This document shows positions 1 through 7,698 of a DNA stretch of 40,870 nt, one piece after another. Origin of the DNA: a virus; the IMG/VR virus record IMGVR_UViG_3300012263_000005, positions 1 to 40,870 of that record. One strand, 5' to 3'. Position numbers and translations under genes: made by a program. Every line of letters begins with the position of its first letter. Positions within the stretch are counted from its first letter, which is position 1. The notes under the pieces are model-generated. The model was not told the DNA's origin, did no database searches, and saw nothing but the letters and a program-made list of their open reading frames with translations.

Positions 1-625
1 CCATAGCACTGAGTTGTGTTTGCCAGTCAACTGTTTTAGCTTGGCTTCCTGCATAATTTACAGAAGCATTAAATCTTACTTCGCCGCCAGAATTAAAAAA
101 TTGTCTACGTTGTAGTGCATCGTTAAACGTAACTTTTACAATATGTGTTATTGTACCGTTCCAGGCGCCGGTATTTGCGAAAGATCTTGTACTAAAAATC
201 GGCATGCCAACTGATGTTAACAAATTCAATTCGGCGGCCTGTGTTGCGGAATCTATTAAAAATCGATCTGTTTCTACGTTCGTGCCTAATGCTTCTAATG
301 CTTGGATGTATGCTAATTCTATTTTGTCAGCACTAGGATTAGTGTCAAAACCGCCTTCGACAAACGGATCGATTGTTGTAGAAGAAACTCCAACTTGATG
401 TACACGTAATCTTATAAGATCTATATAGAGATTTTCGTACTGTTCTGCGGTAACTTTATCAGTAGCTAAAGTATTAACGTCATAATCTCCTACAACAGCT
501 ACAGTAGAAAAGAGTTGTCCGTAGCCGTAATTAGGAAAAGACAAAGTAGAATCACCTAGTATTTTATTTACTAGGGTTCTTAAGGTGTTGTATCTACTAG
601 CTGTTACAGGTATAGTTGTTGACAT
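1..625 (-). CDS. Virion structural protein, paralogue A (3' end outside window)
   Basis: Open from ATG at 625 down to the window edge (208 codons visible), so the C-terminus is missing. I do not recognise a named T4 homologue. The protein is clearly paralogous to its upstream neighbour at 675-1604: both share an early ILG...GYGQ stretch, a DLIRLRVHQVG / DMIRARIHQVG helix, a DRFLID / DKFLIH motif, and an AWNGTITH / SWNGLIVH segment leading to RRQFFNSG / RRHFFNTG. That colinear pattern over about 200 residues indicates tandem duplication. Position at the distal end of a tail-fibre cluster suggests a tail fibre, adhesin or fibre-connector role, but this is inference. A TATAAATA late-promoter match lies 17 bases upstream of the start. 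Confidence 0.75.
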   Translation of the reverse strand, partial: MSTTIPVTASRYNTLRTLVNKILGDSTLSFPNYGYGQLFSTVAVVGDYDVNTLATDKVTAEQYENLYIDLIRLRVHQVGVSSTTIDPFVEGGFDTNPSADKIELAYIQALEALGTNVETDRFLIDSATQAAELNLLTSVGMPIFSTRSFANTGAWNGTITHIVKVTFNDALQRRQFFNSGGEVRFNASVNYAGSQAKTVDWQTQLSAM

Positions 626-642
626 TTACAATTCTCTCAATG

Positions 643-650
643 TATTTATA
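643..650 (-). promoter_or_regulatory. Late promoter motif TATAAATA
   Basis: The minus strand reads TATAAATA, an exact match to the T4 late-promoter -10 element, in the 49-base gap between two virion genes and 17 bases from the ATG at 625. gp55, which recognises such elements in T4, is encoded in this window. Function is inferred from the motif and its position. Confidence 0.6.
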
Positions 651-674
651 GTAATTATATACTAAGAGAATTTA

Positions 675-1604
675 TTATGCGAGAGTTGAAGAGTTAAAGT
701 ACGACGGTGCTGCTACTTCTACATAATCGCCTGTTGCTCTGTAATGTCTTACAGTGCTTTCTAATCTGCCATTAACATTATTGTCTACGTTATTGTCTAC
801 AACTACATCGTTAAATTCAATTCTAAAAACAATTCTAGTATTTCCATCTAGTCTTGCTTTGATTGTATAGATGTTGCCAGCGTAAATTGCACTGTAAGTA
901 CCAGATCCGATCTTTTGATAGATCACTTGTAAGCCGCCGTTTAGATCATAATTGCCTATGCTCGATCCGCCGCCTGTGGTAGATATAGTTGCGTTTGCTC
1001 CAAATTTTACTGTTCCTACCTGAGCACAAAGTTCTGCCCAGTCTAGTCCTTTGGGTTGACTAGCAACACTATTGTTGGCCTGAATCCAAATTTCGCTGCC
1101 TGTATTAAAAAAGTGGCGACGTTGATCTTCGTTAACAAAATTGATCTGTACTTCGTGTACAATTAATCCGTTCCAGGAAACTGTTCTAACGCTGCTTATG
1201 CCAGGTTCGATAGTAGCTTGACTGGGGTGTATTAGAAATTTATCTGCTTCGATCGTAGTCATTAAACGTTCAAAATCAGCAATACCTTTTTTATCACCAT
1301 CAGCATCTATTTGTGTTTGACCTAGGTCGTTTACAAAAGAACTAGTTTCTTCAGCAACTACATTTAAATTTTCTATAACTTCAGCAATGCCTACGTCGCC
1401 TGGTCCAACTTGGTGTATCCTAGCACGAATCATATCAGCATACATATTATTTAAATCATCTGCTACAATAGTAGCGTTGCCGTCGTTGAGAACGTTAGCA
1501 CTGGTTATGGTTTGCCCATAACCATTTTGTCCTGCACCATTTCCTAGAATAAGTTCAACTCGTGCCTGTAAGTTATTAAGTCGTGCTGCTGTGATTTCTG
1601 CCAT
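675..1604 (-). CDS. Virion structural protein, paralogue B (309 aa)
   Basis: Complete 309-aa ORF with an AAGGAA ribosome site just before the ATG. No signal peptide or membrane segment is visible. Residues about 1-200 match the protein encoded at 1-625 motif by motif (GYGQ, R-x-R-x-HQVG, DKFLI, WNG-x-I, QRR-x-FFN). The last ~100 residues are rich in beta-strand-like sequence with a glycine-rich GGGSSIG linker, followed by YTIKARLDG and RIVFRIEFND strands, which suggests a beta-sandwich tip. It lies 9 bases after the fibre gene at 1614-3092 and so is probably on the same late transcript. Probably a tail-fibre or fibre-associated protein; the exact role is unknown. Confidence 0.75.
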   Translation of the reverse strand: MAEITAARLNNLQARVELILGNGAGQNGYGQTITSANVLNDGNATIVADDLNNMYADMIRARIHQVGPGDVGIAEVIENLNVVAEETSSFVNDLGQTQIDADGDKKGIADFERLMTTIEADKFLIHPSQATIEPGISSVRTVSWNGLIVHEVQINFVNEDQRRHFFNTGSEIWIQANNSVASQPKGLDWAELCAQVGTVKFGANATISTTGGGSSIGNYDLNGGLQVIYQKIGSGTYSAIYAGNIYTIKARLDGNTRIVFRIEFNDVVVDNNVDNNVNGRLESTVRHYRATGDYVEVAAPSYFNSSTLA

Positions 1605-1613
1605 GGTGGTTCC

Positions 1614-3092
1614 TTAAACTTTCAGTACACATTCTACTAGTTTTTCGCCCTCATCGCTGTTTGTTTCTAAAGCAACACCCACTAATCCGTTTGAAGCTAT
1701 AGTTGACGCTACTCCATCTTTCCAAGCATATACAGCTTGACCTTTTGACACTGGTCCTACGATTCTAACAGGAACACGTCCTTTGAGACCAATTGCTTGC
1801 CCTTCGCAATCGCTGTTCATTAGGTAAGCAGGTTTATCTGAAATTACACCTATTGCTATATCACTAACTGTTGCTGCTCTTGTTTCAGCAGTGCCTCCTA
1901 CTGTCATTACAGTTCCAACTGAATATTCTTGATCTGTTGTATACTTTTCTGCAAGGTCAGCGTAGCGAGCTTGTGTTGCGATACCTTGGAATAGATTAGC
2001 AGCTAGATTTCCTGTTGCATCTCTCACTGCTACACTGTTGTTCGTTGCACTTACGCTGGCTGTGCGGAAATCTGATCCCACTCTTAAACTGGTTGCTCGA
2101 CTTGCTTCTCCGACAAAGTTTACAGCATACACATCTTTCCAACGTATGCTTGAATTACCTAAGTCAAATGTATTGTCTGTATCTGGAATAAGTCCCACAG
2201 TGCTAGCTGTTACAACCGTTGTTAGTACACCGGCACTGTTAGTTGCTTTAATTTTAATTACACTGCTTTGACCTGTAACGTTTTGTAATACAGCTTGGTC
2301 GCCGTTTTCGATAATAAGTTGAAGATCTTGGCTATCACCCACAGTCAAGCCGGCAGCACCAAATCTAACCACGCTGTCGAAACTTACGCCAGTTCTTCTC
2401 ATATATTCTGCTGCTACAAAGCCGCCTAGTTTTTCTGCGTTTGAAGCAGTGCCCCAAAAATTAAAATCTCTACCTATTACACTAGTACTGTTAGTAATGC
2501 CTGCGTTGGCCAACTGTGTCCACTTTAAGGTAATACCTTTTTTAATTCTATCAAAACCTGTTATAGGAGTAGTTGCGTTAAGATCAAATTCGTTTGTGCT
2601 TACAACAAACACAATCTCGTCTTCGATAGTAGCAGCAATAATGCCTCGATTAGCGCCTGTAGTGTCAAGTACTTCACGGCTTTGCATTTGCGTTACACCT
2701 TCGCCGGCATTTTGCGGGCCGATTAAGATATAACTAGTTCCATTAAATACATAAAGTTGATCGTTGCCGCTGTCCCACCAAAAATCACCTATTGCTAGTC
2801 CAGTAGGTTCTGTTGTAGCAATTTCTGATCCGCCTGTTGTACGAAATTTTGTTCCATCATAAAACTTTAACTTGCTGTTAGCAGTGTCAAACCAAATTTG
2901 GCCACTCAGGGGTCTTGCGGGCTGATTTGCTCCTGAAAAGTTTTCTAGTAGATAAAGGAAATTTTCATTTTGTATTTCGCCGTATCCAGCATAGTTTTTA
3001 CCTATAAACTTTAGATCAGTTGTTTGATCTATTGTGCCGTCTTCGACCGCAGTTAGTAGTGTGTTGTTATATCTATCAATTTGATATGCCAT
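1614..3092 (-). CDS. Tail fibre-like protein 1 (492 aa), shared N-terminal domain
   Basis: First of three tandem fibre paralogues. Its N-terminal ~120 residues (FIGKNYAGYGE, NENFLYLLENF, PLSGQIWFD, LKFYDGT, GDFWWDS, LYVFNGTSYILIGPQ) recur in the next two genes and probably form the attachment domain. The middle is strand- and repeat-like, with an NTFDLGNSSIRWKDVYA segment typical of phage fibre shafts. The C-terminal ~110 residues (from about YADLAEKYTTDQEYSVGTV) are a compact beta domain common at the end of phage fibre proteins. I see no serine/lysine pair that would mark an intramolecular S74-type chaperone. It is the shortest of the trio, the only one preceded by its own late-promoter motif, and lacks the collar domain found in 5001-7061. 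Confidence 0.82.
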   Translation of the reverse strand: MAYQIDRYNNTLLTAVEDGTIDQTTDLKFIGKNYAGYGEIQNENFLYLLENFSGANQPARPLSGQIWFDTANSKLKFYDGTKFRTTGGSEIATTEPTGLAIGDFWWDSGNDQLYVFNGTSYILIGPQNAGEGVTQMQSREVLDTTGANRGIIAATIEDEIVFVVSTNEFDLNATTPITGFDRIKKGITLKWTQLANAGITNSTSVIGRDFNFWGTASNAEKLGGFVAAEYMRRTGVSFDSVVRFGAAGLTVGDSQDLQLIIENGDQAVLQNVTGQSSVIKIKATNSAGVLTTVVTASTVGLIPDTDNTFDLGNSSIRWKDVYAVNFVGEASRATSLRVGSDFRTASVSATNNSVAVRDATGNLAANLFQGIATQARYADLAEKYTTDQEYSVGTVMTVGGTAETRAATVSDIAIGVISDKPAYLMNSDCEGQAIGLKGRVPVRIVGPVSKGQAVYAWKDGVASTIASNGLVGVALETNSDEGEKLVECVLKV

Positions 3093-3117
3093 TTAGTTTA
3101 CCCCTAAACATTTATAT

Positions 3118-3125
3118 TATTTATC
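3118..3125 (-). promoter_or_regulatory. Late promoter motif GATAAATA
   Basis: The minus strand reads GATAAATA in the 37-base gap between two fibre genes, 25 bases before the ATG at 3092. It is one base from the T4 late consensus TATAAATA, and the same octamer precedes gp6 and gp25 in this window. Confidence 0.55.
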
Positions 3126-3129
3126 GTTT

Positions 3130-5004
3130 TTACGAATATGTAGTAGTGCTCTGATATTGCCATACTGATCCAGTAGACTGGTACGTCATCATTGTTCTCG
3201 ACGGTTCTAGCACAACTGTACCGCTAGCACCTTCGGGATCAAACACAATATCTTGTACTACTGATTCGTTTTGTGTTCCGTTTGAATCAACTGCTATCAG
3301 GCTGATATTTTTTACACTTTCAATGTCTACGCCTTCTACTGTTGCTCCAGCATAAGATGTTGTATGTATTCTTGCTATTTTACCTGTGTTAATACCTACA
3401 GGTGAATATAATTCAGTTAAAAAGCTGCCAACTGCTGTTTGAAGTGTTGCTCCAGCGCCTAAACCAGTGATGTCCATGCTAAAAACAATAGGTTCTATAG
3501 CAATTTGTATATCTACATAAATCTTAGTAGCAGCATCTTGATTGTTTTCAGGATCAGCTAGACCTGTTATTTTTCTACTGTCTTGAATTGCAATATCACC
3601 GTTAGCAGTAATGTTAACACCGCTGGTTGCGGTAATATTCATAGCAGCGTTTGAACTGATGATTGTTCCATCAATACCAATACTGTCTACATTTAAATAT
3701 AGCAGTGTACCAATCTCATCAAGATCTAATGCTTTTTGAACGTTAGTTAAGCTTGTATTTGTAATCTTATCAACTCCGCCTATTTTATATGTTTTAGCAG
3801 TGTCAGTTAAGTCTACATTAACGTTGGTGCTCCACGCATCTGTAGTGTTCTTCCAGGTCCATAGCTTTTGACCAACGTTACTAGTGTCAAGGATTAAACC
3901 AGCGTTGTCTGCATTAATTCCAGTTAGTGTTGAACCGGTTGATGTTTTGGCTATTTCGATATTTTTATCTTCTACTCTCAGAGTAGCGACATCAATACTA
4001 GTAGTAGCACCTTCTACTAGTAAATTGCCAGTCACACGTAAATCACCTTCGACGTCCAGTGTATACTGTGGAAGTCTATTTACATTGAATATACCAACTC
4101 TAGCAGTGCTTGCGTCAATGTATACACCATCTACTGTTAGAGCTCCGAAGGCACTACTGCGCACTCTAAGGCTAATGTCATGATCAGTTAGCTGATTTTC
4201 AAAGAAGAATCTTGGGCCTACAACTTTTTGAACATGGTTTTGAGATAGACCAATTGTTAGACCACCTGAGTTTTGTATAGTCAATGTTCCTGTTGTAATC
4301 CCGTTTGCGTTTGATGGTAGAAAACTGTCAGCTGTTCTAACTACGCCGCCTGCAGTGACCAACGCATTTGCTGAATCTGCTATACCTCTGTATTTAAAGT
4401 TAGCTTTGTCAATAATGTTAAATCCGGGGAATATAGTTCCGTTAGGATTAGTCGCTGTAACAAGTCCGCTGATTCTTTGACTAAAGATTGGAGTAAATTC
4501 GATATTACTAAACAGTCCAACTAGTTGATTGCCTACAAATAGATTAGCCACTGTTCTAGAACGGCTTTGTTCGTCTAGTATACTACCTATTTGAAAGCCG
4601 CTGACACCTTGTTGTTCGGTATATTGTGGACCAACCAGTATAAGATCAGTTCCATCAAAAGCATACAGTTGATTTCTTAGATTGTCAATCCAGAGATCAC
4701 CTGCAACCATCTGAGGGCGAGTTGATTGTACAAATGGTCCGCCGCTTGCTTTCCATACTGTACCGTCATATACTTTGAGTCTTTGGTCATTGGTGTCCCA
4801 CCATAGCTGACCAGTTAACGGATTGCTAGGGGCCGCAGTGTTAGCAAAGTTTTCTAATAATTTAATAAAGTTTTCGTTAAAAAATTCACCGTAGCCTGTG
4901 TAGTTTCTGCCAACCAACACAAGATTAGTGCTGTTGGTATCGATTTGGCCGTCGATCAAATCAGTTAACAGTGTCCCGTCAGTCTTGTTTAGTTGATAAC
5001 TCAT
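3130..5004 (-). CDS. Tail fibre-like protein 2 (624 aa)
   Basis: Second fibre paralogue. The N-terminal domain repeats the family pattern: LVGRNYTGYGE, NENFIKLLENFAN, PLTGQLWWDT, LKVYDGTVWKASGGPF, GDLWIDN, LYAFDGTDLILVGPQ. Further on is a shaft-like region with YTLDVEGDLRVTGNLLVEG, a pattern common in trimeric phage fibres, then a middle part rich in short beta repeats. The last ~110 residues are a distinct beta-rich tip. The start codon overlaps the stop of the preceding gene by four bases (ATGA), so translation is probably coupled to the collar-domain fibre upstream. No enzymatic motif is visible. It probably forms part of the tail fibre or a short spike; receptor specificity cannot be told from sequence alone. 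Confidence 0.82.
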   Translation of the reverse strand: MSYQLNKTDGTLLTDLIDGQIDTNSTNLVLVGRNYTGYGEFFNENFIKLLENFANTAAPSNPLTGQLWWDTNDQRLKVYDGTVWKASGGPFVQSTRPQMVAGDLWIDNLRNQLYAFDGTDLILVGPQYTEQQGVSGFQIGSILDEQSRSRTVANLFVGNQLVGLFSNIEFTPIFSQRISGLVTATNPNGTIFPGFNIIDKANFKYRGIADSANALVTAGGVVRTADSFLPSNANGITTGTLTIQNSGGLTIGLSQNHVQKVVGPRFFFENQLTDHDISLRVRSSAFGALTVDGVYIDASTARVGIFNVNRLPQYTLDVEGDLRVTGNLLVEGATTSIDVATLRVEDKNIEIAKTSTGSTLTGINADNAGLILDTSNVGQKLWTWKNTTDAWSTNVNVDLTDTAKTYKIGGVDKITNTSLTNVQKALDLDEIGTLLYLNVDSIGIDGTIISSNAAMNITATSGVNITANGDIAIQDSRKITGLADPENNQDAATKIYVDIQIAIEPIVFSMDITGLGAGATLQTAVGSFLTELYSPVGINTGKIARIHTTSYAGATVEGVDIESVKNISLIAVDSNGTQNESVVQDIVFDPEGASGTVVLEPSRTMMTYQSTGSVWQYQSTTTYS

Positions 5005-7061
5005 GTTTCTGTTCCAGTATAGATAATATAATTCACAGCTAGGTATGGGTTCATTACGCTTAGAGGATCTCCTAGAGAACCAGTTGTTTGTACACCGCCG
5101 CTGGACGCAAGACCCTGTGTACCGCCAAGACCAGGTTCGATAGTTAATGTTACAGCATTGTCATCAACTGGTTCACCGGAGCCAGCACGTATACCGTAGA
5201 ACTGTGTTCCGCTTTCGCCTTCTAGATCGTGCTCGTGTTCTGGTAAGTTGTTAACCCCTACTGTTGTAGTTTCGCTACCTGCGTTTCCGCCTATAGCATC
5301 AGCAGCAATGTTAGTAACTCTGTTAGCACTTGGCCCACCTAGATTATCAAGACCTAACGGAACTCTGCCTCTCATGTCAGGCAATGCAAAAGTGTTAACT
5401 CCACTGTCACTTAGTAGAGACGGGTCTCTAAAGTTGAATCTAATTGCTTCGAATAATAGAGTATAGTCTGATTTAAAAACTTCTGATCCGTCACAGAGTA
5501 GCCAACCTGCGGGGGCAGTTTCTCCTCCAAAGGGCATCATAGCACCAGCTGGAATAAGCGGAATGCTTTTTAAGAAGTTGCGTTTGGTAATTTTGTAAAC
5601 ACCAGTTTCGCCGATTACTCTATTGATAAGGATTTCATCAGCATTATTAGCATCAAATATTGTTTCTTTGTTTGATATAAAGCTGTTGGCAATTCTCACG
5701 TCAAAAGTTTTTGTAGTTCCGCCGGTTTGACCATCAAACGCAAAGCTGGTATTTTCTACGTCGCCGCTTACACCAAAAGTTGTAGCACTGGCCAATCTGT
5801 CTGCTGATCCTGCTCTACCGCTGACTGTACCGCTTACGTTGCCTTGTAGATTACCAAAGAAAGTCTGAGCATACACTTGATCGTAACGAAGATTAGTAGC
5901 ACCTATGTTCCTTGTAACATTTTGATCAGGAACAATGTTTCCTGATATAATCGTGCCGCCGACATCAAGGTCTGCACCTATATATGCGTTTAGTGCTACA
6001 GCTAGGCCGCCTTGGGTAACAATCGACCCTGTGCTGATATTAGAACTGTTAACTGTACTTTCAACTCTTAGTACACCTGTTTGAGGTTCGCCTGTTTTTG
6101 ATGATATCTTAATGTTGCCTCTAATATCAAGGGCTTCTTCAGGCGCAGCATTGTTAATACCTACTAGGCCAGCACTGTCAATTCTCAGTATAGTAGGTGT
6201 GCTGGTTCCACTTCTTAAACGGAAATCAATATTTGATCCGCTGGTATTGTGTTGTATAACCCCAGCTTCGCCATCTATACCAATACTAAGCTGCCCGCCT
6301 GTGCCTATTTTTAAACCTTCGTTGTTTTTAATTCTAAGATCAAAGTCTGTAGATGAGCTAGCATTGCCTCTTAAAAAGTTACTAGCAGGAATAGTCTGAC
6401 CTGCAACTACTAGGTTTTCTGCTTTTTCCGCAGTGCCCCAGTATTTTAGAACATTTGTGCCTACCAATGCTTCAGCACTGATATTCATGCCTGGATTAAC
6501 ACCGCTTCTAAAACCTGGTATTGCTGTTTTAGGAACAAACTGTTGCGCACTGATTATTATAGCAGTTTGATCTTGTATTTTTATCGAAAGCACATTATAT
6601 ATTTGATCATCCGTACCCACTATCGATTCGGCTTGTGCTCCAGTTAGTAGTCCATCGCTAAATTCTGGGCCGACCAGTACCCAACTTGTACCAGTAAACA
6701 GATATAGCTGCTGACTTTCAGTGTTTACCCAGAGATCGCCTGCGTTTGAATTTGCTACAGCAGGTTCTGCGTTGGCTTTTTTAAGACCACCTGATGCGAC
6801 CCAATTAGTGCCATCATATATTTTTAATTGATCTACACCTAAGCTGGTATCATACCATAGTTGTCCTTCTACTGGACGCTGTGGTGCAGTAGAATTAGCA
6901 AAGTTTTCTAAAAGATGTAAAAAGTTTTCAGCAAACACCTGTCCATAGCCTGTGTAGTTTCTTCCTACAAATACTATACTGGTTTCATCATTAATTGTAC
7001 CGTCTTCAACAGTAATAATGCCTTTGTTAACAAAGTCGGTATATTTAATTTCGTATGCCAT
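5001..7061 (-). CDS. Tail fibre / tail-collar domain protein 3 (686 aa)
   Basis: Largest of the three paralogues. The N-terminal domain has VGRNYTGYGQ, ENFLHLLENFAN, PVEGQLWYDT, LKIYDGTNWVASGG and LYLFTGTSWVLVGPE. The central shaft includes LDIRGNIKISS and NIGATNLRYDQVYAQTFFG, the latter matching NSSIRWKDVYAVNFVG of fibre 1. The C-terminal ~170 residues contain a phage tail-collar domain: PAGAMMPFGG, APAGWLLCDGSEV, LPDMRGRVPLG, then a His/Gly-rich loop (NLPEHEHDLEG) and a final NPYLAVNYIIYTG strand. In the family this domain sits in fibre or short-tail-fibre tips and can bind metal through the histidines. The stop overlaps the next start by four bases; 10 bases separate it from the upstream virion gene. 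Confidence 0.88.
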   Translation of the reverse strand: MAYEIKYTDFVNKGIITVEDGTINDETSIVFVGRNYTGYGQVFAENFLHLLENFANSTAPQRPVEGQLWYDTSLGVDQLKIYDGTNWVASGGLKKANAEPAVANSNAGDLWVNTESQQLYLFTGTSWVLVGPEFSDGLLTGAQAESIVGTDDQIYNVLSIKIQDQTAIIISAQQFVPKTAIPGFRSGVNPGMNISAEALVGTNVLKYWGTAEKAENLVVAGQTIPASNFLRGNASSSTDFDLRIKNNEGLKIGTGGQLSIGIDGEAGVIQHNTSGSNIDFRLRSGTSTPTILRIDSAGLVGINNAAPEEALDIRGNIKISSKTGEPQTGVLRVESTVNSSNISTGSIVTQGGLAVALNAYIGADLDVGGTIISGNIVPDQNVTRNIGATNLRYDQVYAQTFFGNLQGNVSGTVSGRAGSADRLASATTFGVSGDVENTSFAFDGQTGGTTKTFDVRIANSFISNKETIFDANNADEILINRVIGETGVYKITKRNFLKSIPLIPAGAMMPFGGETAPAGWLLCDGSEVFKSDYTLLFEAIRFNFRDPSLLSDSGVNTFALPDMRGRVPLGLDNLGGPSANRVTNIAADAIGGNAGSETTTVGVNNLPEHEHDLEGESGTQFYGIRAGSGEPVDDNAVTLTIEPGLGGTQGLASSGGVQTTGSLGDPLSVMNPYLAVNYIIYTGTET

Positions 7062-7071
7062 TATCTATCCC

Positions 7072-7674
7072 TTACCCTGCTAAACTCTGTACTCGTACGG
7101 TATAATCTATCTGTATCAATCTGTTCAGTGACTTTTGTACAGGGTGGAAAATAACGTGAGTTAAAAGTCTGCCTGTAGCGTCTGGGTTATAACTACGCAG
7201 GCCCAGTTCATCAAATACAAACGCATCATCAGCATTGGTAGCTGTGTCAAATGCCTGTTGACCATTGGGTTCGCCATAGTCTAACAAACAGCTAACAAGA
7301 ATGTCAGTATAATTTGTGCCGCTTACATGACGTGTTTCAATTTTGTTGCGAGCGGAATCAGTGTTGTTTACGCTGCGATCATCTACAATCTTAGTATAGG
7401 TTTGATTGTACAGGCTAGCATTAGTACCATTTGAGTTTGGTGTAAGATATGTAATCACACCAGTTTGGTCTACAGTAGTTCCGCCGTTACCAAAGCTCAT
7501 TTCGTATATAAACCCTTGGCCAGCGTTGCTCAAGCTTTCAGCAAGAGCAATACTCATATTTTCATAATGAATGGCATTTCTTTTGTCAATATAGACATGA
7601 TTAGTTGTAGGATCGAATATCTTAATATGACCTTGTATTCTTACACCATTGTTGTCTTGCATGTTTCCGCTCAT
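7072..7674 (-). CDS. Virion structural protein (200 aa), unknown role
   Basis: The frame is open from an upstream ATG at 7722, but the ATG at 7674 is preferred. It has an AGGAAAAAC ribosome site and lies 16 bases after an AATAAATA late-promoter motif, whereas the longer start would lie inside the giant gene's end and ahead of that motif. The protein begins MSGNMQDNNGV and carries a GHIKIFDP...DKRNAIHYENMS segment, which I recall from conserved structural proteins of T4-like marine phages. No catalytic motif, signal peptide or membrane segment is seen. It sits between the giant tail protein and the fibre trio, so a role connecting baseplate and fibres is plausible but unproven. Confidence 0.75.
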   Translation of the reverse strand: MSGNMQDNNGVRIQGHIKIFDPTTNHVYIDKRNAIHYENMSIALAESLSNAGQGFIYEMSFGNGGTTVDQTGVITYLTPNSNGTNASLYNQTYTKIVDDRSVNNTDSARNKIETRHVSGTNYTDILVSCLLDYGEPNGQQAFDTATNADDAFVFDELGLRSYNPDATGRLLTHVIFHPVQKSLNRLIQIDYTVRVQSLAG

Positions 7675-7690
7675 TGTTTTTCCTATACTG

Positions 7691-7698
7691 TATTTATT
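7691..7698 (-). promoter_or_regulatory. Late promoter motif AATAAATA
   Basis: The minus strand reads AATAAATAC at the very end of the giant gene (it overlaps its stop codon), 16 bases before the ATG at 7674. The placement fits a late promoter for the downstream virion gene and fibre cluster. Confidence 0.5.

Noticed and set aside
1614-1950. S74-type self-cleaving chaperone at the end of fibre 1
   Set aside because: The C-terminal domain does not show the expected Ser/Lys catalytic arrangement; it is a common non-cleaving fibre-end domain.
1614-7061. Diversity-generating retroelement acting on fibre tips
   Set aside because: No reverse transcriptase or template repeat is seen in the window; the tips differ by whole domains rather than by adenine-directed point changes.
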